Source: Pseudomonas putida (lineage in GTDB: Bacteria; Pseudomonadota; Gammaproteobacteria; Pseudomonadales; Pseudomonadaceae). Taken from it: 64,000 nt of DNA. Position 1 is the stretch's first letter. Every line of letters starts with the position of its first letter. The stretch spans positions 1 through 64,000 of the forward strand of contig NZ_JANHKS010000012.1 in the NCBI RefSeq assembly GCF_028682175.1. The letters are read 5' to 3'. The position numbers and the translations under genes were made by a program. The notes beneath the pieces were generated by a model, which saw only the letters and a program-made list of their open reading frames with translations, did no database searches and was not told where the DNA came from. Shown piece by piece: positions 55,994 to 64,000 of the stretch.

Positions 55994-58735
55994 TCACTGG
56001 ATTGCTGCGAAGCCTCGCTCAAGGTCCTCGATCAACGCCTTCACATCCTCCAGCCCCACATGCAGCCTGAGCAAAGGGTTGAGCTGTCTGTCGGCGGGGT
56101 TATCGCGGTCGCCCACGCTGGCGACGATGATCAGGCTTTCGAAGCCGCCCCATGAAGCGCCCAGGCCAAACAGCTGCAGGGCGTCGATGAAGTGTTCGAG
56201 GTGCGCCGGATTGCTGTCGGCCAGTTCGAAGGTGAGCAGGCCGTTGCTGCCGTTGAAGTCCCGCTGCCACAAGGCGTGATGAGGATGATCGGGCAACGCC
56301 GGGTGGAACACGCGCCTGACCTTTGGATGCTGTTGCAACCAGCGAGCGATCTGCAGGGACTGGCGCTGGTGCACGTCCAGCCGCGCGGCCAGGGTGCGGG
56401 CGCCGCGCAACACCAGGTAGGCATCGTCCGGGCTGACCGTGCTGCCGAAAGTATCAGTCATCACTGCCAGCGGTTGCCACACCGCCTGGGTGGTGCACAC
56501 GCTGCCCATCATCACATCGCTGTGCCCTGCCAGATACTTGGTCAGGGCCATGATGGAAATGTCCGCGCCCAGTGTCAGCGGCCGGTACTGATAGCCCGAG
56601 CCGTAGGTGTTATCCACCGCCAGCAGAATGTTGCGCGACTTGCACAGCGCGGCGATTTTCGGCAGGTCGGCCAGCTCGAACAGTAGCGAGCCCGGCACCT
56701 CGGCGTAGACCATACGGGTGTTGGCCTGCAGCCGTTCGTGCAAGCCGCTGCCATCGGCATTGAAGTAGCTGTACTGGATGCCGAACGGCTTGAGGAATTC
56801 TTCGGCGACCTGACGCACCGGCGAGTACACCGCATCGGTGATCAGGATGTGATCGCCCGGGCGAAGGTAGGTCAGGAACACCTGCGCCACCGCCGCAAGC
56901 CCGGTACTGAACAGGCGCGTGCGATAGCCGCCCTCAAGCTCGGTGACCAGGTCTTCCAGTTCGAAGGCAGTGGGATTGCCACGGGCGCCGTAGGTCAGGA
57001 CGCGCTCGGTGTCGCGGCGTTTGCGGGCCTCGCGCATCTCGCTCAGGGAATCGAACAACACCGTGCTCATGCGCGAAACCGGTGGATTGACGCCGCGCAC
57101 GCCGCTGCCTTTCTCGCCCCTTGCGGCATGCACCAGCCGGGTACGCACCCTGTTTTCCCCGGCACTCGCTGCCAAAGGCTTGAGGCTGTCGATCTCCTGT
57201 TGGGTCATCTGCCCCAGCAAGCCGATCTCCCAGGCCAGGTACTGGCGGGCGGCATCCTTGTTGCCGGAGTGACGGTCATGGGTGAAGAACAGAAAATCGA
57301 TGCACTGCTCGTTCGGCGGGTCCTGAGGGCTCGCGCTCACTGGAAAACCCGCAGCCTGCCAGGCTTCGAAGCTCAGCCAGCGGGCTGACTGGCGCTGCGC
57401 CTGGGGCAAATCCAGCGCGGCGATGGCCGCCACCTGTGGATCATCGGCCACCAGCACCAGCGGGCGGGTTTCATCCTGAAGATCATCGGCCAGACGCGAG
57501 CGGATAGACCAGCGCGAGCCCGCGATGTGCCCCTTGCGATAGGCCATGCTGGCGCGCAAATCCCGCAGCACAACTGCGCTGTCAGCGAGCAGATCAGCCA
57601 GCTCGGCGGCATCGATTTCCGTCAGCGCCTGGGCCGCGTCAGCAGTATTGAGAGGCAGCGCCAGACCACTCTGCAGGCCACCCTCCAGAACATAAGCCTG
57701 ATGCCCCAACTGCCGCAGCCAACTGGCGACGATGGGTGCGCGCACGCCATCGTTATCGACCAGCACCAGCCGCGCCCCGCGTACGCCAACGTACAGGTCG
57801 GTGGATTGAACCAGTTGCCCGCCCGGCGTGTGTTGCGCGCCGGGCAAGCTGCCTTCGGCGAATTCTTCTGGGGTGCGCACATCGCAGAGGAACAGGCTGC
57901 GGGCCGCGTCCTGCGCCCAGGCCTTCACTTGCTCGGCATTCACCGTCTGCACGCCAGCGCGCCGGGCCAGACGCTGCGCGGACTCCTGTTGCGCAGTCAG
58001 CGAGGCGCTGGCCGGAACAGCCGGGTAGCGTCGGGTGCTGCCGTGCTCCAGGGCAAGGTCGGCCAGGTACCAACCTTGCGTGCCGTTCTCCAGCGCGTAC
58101 ACCGGGTTCTTCACCCCCAGATCGATGAGGGTCTGGGCGCCTATGATGCTGCGAGTCCGGCCCGCGCAATTGACCACGATCGGGGTGGTTTCATCCAGCA
58201 CCAGCTCAGGCAGGCGATACCCCAGCTCGCCGTTGGGGCAGCAGATGGAACCGGGGATGGTCATCTTGCGGTATTCATCGAAGGGCCGACCATCGAGCAG
58301 CACCAGCGGCTGGCCGCTGGCCTGCCATGCCGCCAGTTCGGTGGCGCTGATGTGGGGCGTGTGGCTCGCTTCTTCGACCCGCTCACCGAACGCCTTGGAC
58401 GGCACGTGCACGCCGGCGAACAGTTGTAGCCCTGCCGCCTGCCAACCCTGGGCACCGCCCTCGAGTACATGCACCTGGGTATAGCCCAGCGCCTGTAACC
58501 GCTGCGCGGCACGGATGGAAACGTCGCTGCCGGTTTCATCGTAAACCACCAGTCGCACGGCAGGGTTGGGGGCCAACCGACGCACTTCCAGTTCGAGGCG
58601 GCTATAGGGCAGGTTCACGCCGTGGAACAGGTGCGCTTCGCCATACTGGCCGTGCTCGCGGACATCGAACAGGGCGATTTCCTGCCCGTCGAACAGCCAG
58701 GCTTGCAGGTGGTGCGGGGTGACTTTCTGGGTCAT
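55994..58735 (-). CDS. Fusion of four rhodanese domains to a cystathionine beta-lyase-type PLP enzyme
   Basis: 913 residues in one uninterrupted frame. Rhodanese-like domains occupy about 1-108, 125-235, 262-362 and 370-465. Only the second has a catalytic loop with Cys (Cys190, NCAGRTRS); the others carry Asp or nothing there (YDETGSD, VDNDGVR, ADDPQ). A linker (about 470-515, with FFTHDRHSGNKDAARQYLAW) leads to a Cys/Met-metabolism PLP domain (525-913) with Asp708 (AVDNTYGSG) and PLP Lys733 (ALTKYLAGHSD). Likely chemistry is beta-elimination of a sulfur amino acid, with the released persulfide passed to Cys190. It is downstream of the dioxygenase-like and ABC genes on the same strand. Confidence 0.85.
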   Translation of the reverse strand: MTQKVTPHHLQAWLFDGQEIALFDVREHGQYGEAHLFHGVNLPYSRLELEVRRLAPNPAVRLVVYDETGSDVSIRAAQRLQALGYTQVHVLEGGAQGWQAAGLQLFAGVHVPSKAFGERVEEASHTPHISATELAAWQASGQPLVLLDGRPFDEYRKMTIPGSICCPNGELGYRLPELVLDETTPIVVNCAGRTRSIIGAQTLIDLGVKNPVYALENGTQGWYLADLALEHGSTRRYPAVPASASLTAQQESAQRLARRAGVQTVNAEQVKAWAQDAARSLFLCDVRTPEEFAEGSLPGAQHTPGGQLVQSTDLYVGVRGARLVLVDNDGVRAPIVASWLRQLGHQAYVLEGGLQSGLALPLNTADAAQALTEIDAAELADLLADSAVVLRDLRASMAYRKGHIAGSRWSIRSRLADDLQDETRPLVLVADDPQVAAIAALDLPQAQRQSARWLSFEAWQAAGFPVSASPQDPPNEQCIDFLFFTHDRHSGNKDAARQYLAWEIGLLGQMTQQEIDSLKPLAASAGENRVRTRLVHAARGEKGSGVRGVNPPVSRMSTVLFDSLSEMREARKRRDTERVLTYGARGNPTAFELEDLVTELEGGYRTRLFSTGLAAVAQVFLTYLRPGDHILITDAVYSPVRQVAEEFLKPFGIQYSYFNADGSGLHERLQANTRMVYAEVPGSLLFELADLPKIAALCKSRNILLAVDNTYGSGYQYRPLTLGADISIMALTKYLAGHSDVMMGSVCTTQAVWQPLAVMTDTFGSTVSPDDAYLVLRGARTLAARLDVHQRQSLQIARWLQQHPKVRRVFHPALPDHPHHALWQRDFNGSNGLLTFELADSNPAHLEHFIDALQLFGLGASWGGFESLIIVASVGDRDNPADRQLNPLLRLHVGLEDVKALIEDLERGFAAIQ

Positions 58736-58768
58736 GGCATTCTCAGTGCTAATCAGACGGTACGCTCT

Positions 58769-58878
58769 CCCGTAGCAGCGCGGCTTGCCGGCGGGAGCGG
58801 TGTGTCAGACGATGAATTCGTCACAGGTACACCGCCCCCGCCGGCAAGCGGAGCGCCACCCGGCCGTGCTGCTACGGG
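58769..58878. repeat. REPIN, family A, with 15-base insertion in the right arm
   Basis: Left arm CCCGTAGCAGCGCGGCTTGC; core CGGTGTGTCAGAC. The right arm reads GCCGGCAAGC then 15 extra bases (GGAGCGCCACCCGGC) then CGTGCTGCTACGGG. Confidence 0.85.
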
Positions 58879-58895
58879 TCGAGGCCTGGTTCATA

Positions 58896-59492
58896 TCAAG
58901 CGTAGGCCTTGATCGATGGGGCCATTTGCGAGGCGTTGTAATTCAGGACCTTGCCTTCGGTATTAACCCCGTAACGTCCGTTCAGAGACTCAAGCGGGCG
59001 ACCGTAGAGGTGGAAATGCAGGGTCGGCGTGTCGCCATCGACCTTGATGCCGTGCAGGTCTTCGCCCAGGAAGCTGATCGAGGTGCCCGGTTGCACCACC
59101 ACTTCTTTTTCCAGTTCAAGACGGGCGAAGGCCGGGTCGCTGCCATCGTCGGTGCGGGCCCACACGTAGTTGATCTCTTGCCCCTGGACGGCAACGATCA
59201 CCGCCCAGGTTTCATGGTTGTGCGGCAGGGTGCTTTTGCCCGGCAGCAGCGAATTCATGTACAGCGTCGGGGTGTCGCCGTCGTCGTTCAGGCGATAACG
59301 AAACGCCGTGTCACCCTCCCCCGGCACCGGCGCGGGAAAGGTGTCGAAATTGAACAGATCCCGCCGCTCGGCCAGACCTTCCAGCAGGCTGACGATTTGC
59401 TGCAGCGCTTCACGATCGACGCCGCGCTGGTGAATCAGGCGAATCTGTTGCAGGAATGCCTCGATCACGGGGCTGCGGGTTTCAATGCTCAT
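58896..59492 (-). CDS. Cupin thiol-dioxygenase-like enzyme
   Basis: 198 residues, AAAAGGAG before the ATG. Cysteine-dioxygenase-like double-stranded beta-helix. The iron ligands are expected in LPHNHETWAV (His-x-His) and in GEDLHGIKV (third His), all present. The close relatives are the predicted metal-dependent cupins of the COG5553 type. The likely substrate is a small thiol or persulfide released by the downstream lyase. It lies between the ABC importer and the rhodanese-lyase fusion, separated from each by a REPIN. Confidence 0.78.
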   Translation of the reverse strand: MSIETRSPVIEAFLQQIRLIHQRGVDREALQQIVSLLEGLAERRDLFNFDTFPAPVPGEGDTAFRYRLNDDGDTPTLYMNSLLPGKSTLPHNHETWAVIVAVQGQEINYVWARTDDGSDPAFARLELEKEVVVQPGTSISFLGEDLHGIKVDGDTPTLHFHLYGRPLESLNGRYGVNTEGKVLNYNASQMAPSIKAYA

Positions 59493-59530
59493 CAGGTGCT
59501 CCTTTTATTAGATTCAAATACAACACGCTT

Positions 59531-59624
59531 CCTGTAGGAGTGAGCTTGCTCGCGATTGGGGTGTATCAGTGACATATCCAGTGACTGACACTCCGCGATC
59601 GCGAGCAAGCTCACTCCTACAGGG
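59531..59624. repeat. REPIN, family B
   Basis: Outer arms CCTGTAGGAGTGAGCTTGCT / AGCAAGCTCACTCCTACAGG; core GGGTGTATCAGTGA facing TGACACTCCGC. Confidence 0.92.
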
Positions 59625-59637
59625 CTTTGCCAGCCGG

Positions 59638-60477
59638 CTACACGGACAGGCTATACCGCCCGATATTGCTCAACAGATACGGGTCGCCGCTCACCACCGG
59701 ACGACGCCCGGCATCCCCCAGCGCGTGACGCAAAAACCCCTGGGTACGCTCGCTGGTCGGGTGCTGAAAAATCTGTTCGGCGCTGCCGTGCTCGACGATC
59801 AGGCCGTTCTCGGTGAAATACACCACGTCGCTGATGTCCTCGGCGAAGCGCATCTCGTGGGTGACCAGCACACAGGTCATGCCCTCCTCGGTCAGCTCGC
59901 GGATCACCGCCAGCACCTCGCCCACGGTTTCCGGATCCAGGGCGGAGGTCACTTCATCGAACAGGATCAGTTCCGGGCGCATCGCCAAGGCACGGGCAAT
60001 CGCTACCCGTTGCTGCTGCCCGCCGGACAACTGCCCCGGATACGCATCGGCCTTGTGCTCCATGCGCACCTTGGCCAGCAAAGCGCGCGCCTCTTGCTCC
60101 GCATCCTTCGAGCTGCGCCCCAACACCTTGCGCGGAGCGATCACCAGGTTTTCCAGTACAGACAGATGCGGAAACAGGTTGTACTGCTGAAACACGAACC
60201 CCACGCGCTTGCGCAACTCGATGCGCTGGGCTTCGGCGTTGAGCGTGTGCACTTGCGTGTCGCCCACACGAATCGTGCCGCGCTGGGGCTGCAAAAGGCC
60301 GGTGATGCAACGCAGGATCGTCGACTTGCCCGAGCCCGACGGGCCGATGATCGACACCGCCTGGCCCCGCTGAACCTCAAGGTCGATGCCGTTGAGCACC
60401 GGGTTGCTGCCGAACGACAGATGCACGTCGCGCAGGCTGACAAGAGGCTGCTCGGTGCGCGTTTCAAGAGAAGGCAT
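59638..60477 (-). CDS. ABC transporter ATPase, polar amino-acid uptake
   Basis: 279 residues. Walker A GPSGSGKST, signature LSGGQQQR, Walker B LILFDEVTSALD and the switch His in VTHEM are all present. HisP/GlnQ-type. It overlaps the permease gene at 60464-61147 by 14 bases. Given the downstream sulfur genes, the substrate is probably a sulfur-containing amino acid such as cystine, cystathionine or a related thioether. Confidence 0.92.
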   Translation of the reverse strand: MPSLETRTEQPLVSLRDVHLSFGSNPVLNGIDLEVQRGQAVSIIGPSGSGKSTILRCITGLLQPQRGTIRVGDTQVHTLNAEAQRIELRKRVGFVFQQYNLFPHLSVLENLVIAPRKVLGRSSKDAEQEARALLAKVRMEHKADAYPGQLSGGQQQRVAIARALAMRPELILFDEVTSALDPETVGEVLAVIRELTEEGMTCVLVTHEMRFAEDISDVVYFTENGLIVEHGSAEQIFQHPTSERTQGFLRHALGDAGRRPVVSGDPYLLSNIGRYSLSV

Positions 60478-61147
60478 AACGTCGCTCCAGGTGTTGAGTA
60501 AGTCGCGAAATCGGGTAGCAATAGACGAAGAACAGCGCCAGCACGCTGAAATAGATCATCACGGTAAAGCCGGTGCGGTTGACGGTATTGCTGGCGATCT
60601 GCGCGGTGTCGATCAGGTCGTGCACCCCCACAAGCGAGGCCAGCGCCGTGCCCATGGTGATGACCGCGTACAGGTTCATCCAGGGCGGAAGCATGCGTTT
60701 GAAGCACTGCGGCAGGATGATCGAGCGAAAGATCTGCCCCCAGGTGAAAGCCAAAGAGCGCGACGCTTCCCACTGTGTGCCGGGAATCGATCCGATTGCT
60801 CCCCGGAAGATTTCCGCAACGTTGGCACTGGCCGGCAGCGCCAGACCGATGGTGACTTTCACCCAGTCCGGAAAGGCCACCCAGTGGCCGCCGATGTGAA
60901 GCTCGAACGGGAACACGTAGGTGGTGAAATAAATCAGCACAAGCCAGGGTGCGTTGCGAAACACCTGGACCCAGATTCGCGCCGGCAAGCGGGTGATCCA
61001 CAGCGGCGACACCGCCAGCGCACCGATCAGCAAACCCAGCAGCGAGCCGAGGGCGATCGCCAGCAGGCTGATCAGAATGTTCTGCCAGAAGCCTGTGGCC
61101 AGGGCCGGGGACCACTCCCACAGTGCGCCGACTGTTTCAATGACCAT
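60464..61147 (-). CDS. ABC transporter permease, polar amino-acid uptake (second)
   Basis: 227 residues, HisM/GlnP type with about five helices and the coupling-loop region SIPGTQWEASRSLAFTWGQ. It overlaps the first permease gene by 11 bases and the ATPase gene by 14. It forms the membrane heterodimer with the product of 61137-61871. Confidence 0.9.
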   Translation of the reverse strand: MVIETVGALWEWSPALATGFWQNILISLLAIALGSLLGLLIGALAVSPLWITRLPARIWVQVFRNAPWLVLIYFTTYVFPFELHIGGHWVAFPDWVKVTIGLALPASANVAEIFRGAIGSIPGTQWEASRSLAFTWGQIFRSIILPQCFKRMLPPWMNLYAVITMGTALASLVGVHDLIDTAQIASNTVNRTGFTVMIYFSVLALFFVYCYPISRLTQHLERRYAFS

Positions 61148-61871
61148 AACCGGGCATCCTCAATCGGGCTTCGAGAAACCTGCCCACGCAGTTGACGACA
61201 AAGCTGAGCAGGCCGAAGAACGCCAGCAGCAGAATCATCAGTTCCAGCACGTTGTCGCTCTGGGTCCAGATCATGATCGAGGCGTAGGTGATGTCGCCTA
61301 CGGCAATTGCCGAGGCCACGGCCGTCATCTTCACCAGATCGATCAGGTTGTTGATCAACGAGGGCAAGGCAAAACGCATGGCCAGCGGCATCTGCACATT
61401 CCACAGCAACTGGCGGCTGCTGAAGGCCAGGGAACTGGCAGCCTCAAGGGTGACCGCCGGCACCGCTTCGATCCCGGCGCGCAAGGCTTCTGCGTGAAAC
61501 GCGCCCTTGTGCAACGAGATCACGATCACCACCCAGGCAAAGGGTGTCAGGGGGTTGGCCGTGCCCACGGCCTGGGTCAGCAACATGTTCAGGACCAGAA
61601 ACGCGCAGTACAGCTGCACCAGCGTCGGGGTGTTGCGCGTGACCTCGACGAACACCCGCGCAGGCCGCGCCAGCCAGGGCTTGCCGCTGGTCAGCATGGC
61701 AGCAAGGGCGACGCCGGCCAGCAGGCTGCCGACGAGGGTGAACAGGCACAGCCACACCGTCGTCAGCGCACCCTGAAGCAGCGAGCCCCGGGCATAGGCG
61801 TCCAGCACGAAGCTGTAGTTCAGACCGAGCCTGGCCGCCCACTGCACGAACACTTCAAGCCAGTGACTCAT
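61137..61871 (-). CDS. ABC transporter permease, polar amino-acid uptake (first)
   Basis: 244 residues, same family as its neighbour, with EVTRNTPTLVQLY near the second helix and the coupling region AVPAVTLEAASSLAFSSRQL. Its ATG overlaps the binding-protein stop by 4 bases. Confidence 0.9.
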   Translation of the reverse strand: MSHWLEVFVQWAARLGLNYSFVLDAYARGSLLQGALTTVWLCLFTLVGSLLAGVALAAMLTSGKPWLARPARVFVEVTRNTPTLVQLYCAFLVLNMLLTQAVGTANPLTPFAWVVIVISLHKGAFHAEALRAGIEAVPAVTLEAASSLAFSSRQLLWNVQMPLAMRFALPSLINNLIDLVKMTAVASAIAVGDITYASIMIWTQSDNVLELMILLLAFFGLLSFVVNCVGRFLEARLRMPGYGH

Positions 61872-62710
61872 GCACCGCTGGCCTGGAACTTGTCATGCAA
61901 CTCCACCAGCGCAGGCGACGCCGGGGTGATGTGGTGGCGTTTCTCGGCTTCGATCAACCAGCCGGTGCGGTGCCAGCCTTTGACGATGGTGTCGAGTTTC
62001 GCCTGGGTGTCGGTTTCGCCGGGGCGAGTCCAGATCACCGACGGCGCCGGGTTCAGCTCGGGGGTGATGGCGCGATAGTTCTGCCACTCGGGGCTGTCGG
62101 CCACCAGCGGATTGATCAGCGTCGCGTCGTGAACGGCGGCCACACAGTTGTTGCCACGCAGCGCCAGCAGCGATTCGGACGAGCTCTTGAAGGCTTTCAA
62201 TTCGGCGCCGAATTCAGTCAGCGGCTTGACGTAGCTGCTGCCCTGGGAGGTGCACACCGGCTGACCCTTGAGGTCTTCCCAGCGGGTGATCTTGCTGTCC
62301 TTGAGCACCGCCGCCGTGCCGCCGACGCGGTAGAACGGCGTCGGCACGAACCCCAGTTGCTGGCCGCGCTCGGCAGTCCATTCCATGTTGGCGATCAACA
62401 GATCGACCTTGCCCTGTTGCAGGAACTGCACGCGGTTGGCAGGCAGCACCGGAACCAGTTCCACCTCGGCGCCCAGTTGACGGCCAAGGTCTTCGGCCAT
62501 ATCGACGTTCAAGCCCTTGGGTTTCTGGTTGCCCGGATCGATGGAACCGAACGGCCCGCCCGACAGCAACACCCCTACCACCAGACGATGACGCTGCTCG
62601 ATCTTGTCCAGCGTGGCATCGGCCTGAACGGCAAAACTTGCGCCCAGCGCAGCGAGCGTACCGACGAACAAGGGCAGCAAACGGGTAATGGGCGAGCGCG
62701 TGTATGGCAT
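61868..62710 (-). CDS. ABC transporter substrate-binding protein, polar amino-acid type
   Basis: 280 residues from MPYTRSP, set by GAGGG upstream rather than by the Met nine codons earlier. The signal peptide ends near VQADA. The bilobed family-3 fold is recognisable from GLNVDMAEDLGRQLG and KVDLLIANMEWTAERGQ. Specificity cannot be read directly. First gene of the importer operon and closest to the divergent LysR gene. Confidence 0.9.
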   Translation of the reverse strand: MPYTRSPITRLLPLFVGTLAALGASFAVQADATLDKIEQRHRLVVGVLLSGGPFGSIDPGNQKPKGLNVDMAEDLGRQLGAEVELVPVLPANRVQFLQQGKVDLLIANMEWTAERGQQLGFVPTPFYRVGGTAAVLKDSKITRWEDLKGQPVCTSQGSSYVKPLTEFGAELKAFKSSSESLLALRGNNCVAAVHDATLINPLVADSPEWQNYRAITPELNPAPSVIWTRPGETDTQAKLDTIVKGWHRTGWLIEAEKRHHITPASPALVELHDKFQASGA

Positions 62711-62940
62711 GGATTTTCCCTCGATGGTCATCGTCACTTGATGACCCGCATCCTAGGGAGGGAACGCTGCGGACGGAAATTCAAATATCAAATATGGTTA
62801 TAACTTTCTGCTTTCCAGGTTTCATCAAAAAATGGCATAAGCTCGATTTTGTTAGCCTTTGCGGGATACTTTTACAAATACCTTTTTAAAAACATAAAAA
62901 TTCGTAATGTATTAATCACTCTCGCTGATGTTACCCGAAC
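62711..62940. promoter_or_regulatory. AT-rich promoter region of the ABC/sulfur operon
   Basis: 230 AT-rich bases between the binding-protein start and the REPIN at 62941, where the operon promoter and LysR binding site should lie. Several T-N11-A candidates exist (for example around TTATAACCATATTTGATA at 62784-62801 on the minus strand), but none is distinctive enough to name. Confidence 0.4.
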
Positions 62941-63032
62941 CTGTAGGAGTGAGCTTGCTCGCGATGGCGGTGTGTCATTTACCAGATAGGTCACTGACCC
63001 GCCGCTATCGCGAGCAAGCTCACTCCTACAGG
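62941..63032. repeat. REPIN, family B, in the LysR leader
   Basis: Outer arms CTGTAGGAGTGAGCTTGCTC / GAGCAAGCTCACTCCTACAG; core GGCGGTGTGTCATT on the left. It ends 32 bases before the LysR start. Confidence 0.92.
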
Positions 63033-63064
63033 TACTGCGTTCTGCCCTGACTGAGTACGCCCCC

Positions 63065-63919
63065 ATGTCCACCACCCTCGACCTCGAACTGCTGCGCACC
63101 TTCGTCGCTGTCGTCGATCATCACAGCTTCGCCGAGGCCGGCGCGCGGCTGTCGCGCACGCAGTCTTCGGTGACCCAGCACATGCAACGGCTTGAGCAGC
63201 AAATCGGTGTCAGCCTGTTTCAGAAGCAGGGCCGGCAAAAGCAGCTGACCGAACCGGGACGCCAGTTATTGCGTCACGCACGCCAGTTGCTCTCGCTCAA
63301 CGATGACGCGCTCAATTCGCTTCGGGAGAGCAGCATGAGCGGTGTGCTGCGTATCGGTTCGCCCCACGACATCGCCGACACCATCCTGCCGCCGATCCTC
63401 AGCCACATCGCCCGTTCGGCGCCGAAACTTCGGTTGGAAATCGATGTGGGGCGCAGTCCGTTCCTGATGGAAGACTTGCACCGGGGCAAGGTCGACATGG
63501 TGATTTCAACCCGTGAAGATCCGGGCCTTGAGGGCTTTGCGCTGCGCACCTCGCCGGTGTGGTGGATCTGTTCGGCGCAGTACCTGCACGTACCGGACGA
63601 GCCGATTCCGTTGATTCTGGTGGATGAGCCCAGTATCTACCGGCGCTACGCCATCGAGGCGCTGGAGCGGGCCAGCATCCCCTGGCGCCAGGCCTATCTT
63701 GCGTCAAACCTGATCGGTATCAAGGCTGCAACCCGCGCAGGCCTGGGGGTGACGGCCCGGAGCATGGAAATGCTCGGGCCGGACATGCGCGTACTCGGCG
63801 AAGCGGACGGACTGCCGCGCTTGCCGGATGTGACCTATCACCTGTGGATCAGGCCCAACACCGTGAACCCGCTGGCGCGGCGGGCATACGAGTTGATTCG
63901 CGCCAGCCAGGGTTTGTGA
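63065..63919 (+). CDS. LysR-family regulator divergent from the sulfur/ABC operon
   Basis: 284 residues. N-terminal winged helix-turn-helix (SFAEAGARLSRTQSSVTQHM) and a periplasmic-binding-protein-like ligand domain starting VLRIGSPHDIAD. LysR genes usually control the divergent operon, here the ABC importer, dioxygenase and rhodanese-lyase genes. It is shorter at the C-terminus than the usual 300 residues but complete. The inducer is probably a sulfur amino acid or its absence. Confidence 0.87.
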   Translation: MSTTLDLELLRTFVAVVDHHSFAEAGARLSRTQSSVTQHMQRLEQQIGVSLFQKQGRQKQLTEPGRQLLRHARQLLSLNDDALNSLRESSMSGVLRIGSPHDIADTILPPILSHIARSAPKLRLEIDVGRSPFLMEDLHRGKVDMVISTREDPGLEGFALRTSPVWWICSAQYLHVPDEPIPLILVDEPSIYRRYAIEALERASIPWRQAYLASNLIGIKAATRAGLGVTARSMEMLGPDMRVLGEADGLPRLPDVTYHLWIRPNTVNPLARRAYELIRASQGL

Positions 63920-63937
63920 CCCCACCCCGCAGAAGCG

Positions 63938-64000
63938 TCAGCCGCGAGAAAGCTGCGCTTGCACCCAGCGACTCAGATCGGTCACTTCCGCCGAGGTGAT
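63938..64000 (-). CDS. C-terminal end of an unidentified protein, cut by window edge
   Basis: The last 20 codons of a minus-strand gene end ...EVTDLSRWVQAQLSRG and a TGA. The pattern is reminiscent of a cytochrome c C-terminal helix, but there is too little to assign. Confidence 0.5.
   Translation of the reverse strand: MTSAEVTDLSRWVQAQLSRG

Overview
The window looks like chromosomal DNA of a Pseudomonas of the fluorescens group. The evidence is the high-GC gene set, a DUF3509 gene, the aroC-prmB-smrB-folE neighbourhood, a Ku/LigD repair pair, a nicotinate (nic) catabolic cluster very close to that of P. putida, and about 20 REP/REPIN-type palindromes in intergenic gaps. No rRNA, tRNA, prophage, insertion sequence or CRISPR array was seen. 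Organism and family assignments come from reading the proteins; no database search was run.

Layout. (1) 0.1-7.1 kb: an LTA-synthase-like sulfatase, a HipBA toxin-antitoxin pair with several palindromic operators, small hypothetical genes, an ankyrin protein and a LuxR-type acyl-homoserine-lactone receptor with no synthase nearby. (2) 7.5-18 kb: a housekeeping block in which aroC, an MFS gene and a damaged acireductone-dioxygenase gene form one run, followed by a hydrolase, prmB, an isochorismatase-fold protein, smrB, folE and a glutaredoxin-like gene. (3) 18-33 kb: a GST, an aminotransferase divergent from a MarR regulator with two matching operators, a BenE transporter, an HBM chemoreceptor, an LD-carboxypeptidase, an MscS channel with a cyclic-nucleotide domain, two SDRs, a TetR regulator, curA and pssA. 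(4) 32.4-44 kb: nicotinate catabolism. NicAB hydroxylates nicotinate to 6-hydroxynicotinate, NicC makes 2,5-dihydroxypyridine, NicX opens the ring, NicD deformylates, NicF deamidates to maleate and NicT imports. NicR and a probable NicS are the regulators. The maleate isomerase gene nicE is missing; a REPIN occupies its usual slot.

(5) 44-55.9 kb: a Tat-type aldo/keto reductase overlapping a nucleotide-exchanger-like transporter, a TetR/SDR pair with matching operators, an AhpD-like gene divergent from an AraC regulator, the ku-ligD end-joining operon, an MFS exporter and an SDR. (6) 56-64 kb: a sulfur module, which is the best candidate here for an under-described system. It contains a polar amino-acid ABC importer (four overlapping genes), a cupin thiol-dioxygenase-like enzyme and a 913-residue fusion of four rhodanese domains (one with a catalytic Cys) to a cystathionine-beta-lyase-type PLP enzyme, with a divergent LysR regulator. 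A plausible scheme is import of a sulfur amino acid, beta-elimination to a thiol or persulfide, sulfane-sulfur transfer by the one active rhodanese domain, and oxidation of the thiol.

The palindromic repeats fall into four outer-arm families. Several members of three of these share the same inner core (GGTGTGTCA facing TGACACACC). Two copies form a 135-bp composite element present in opposite orientations.
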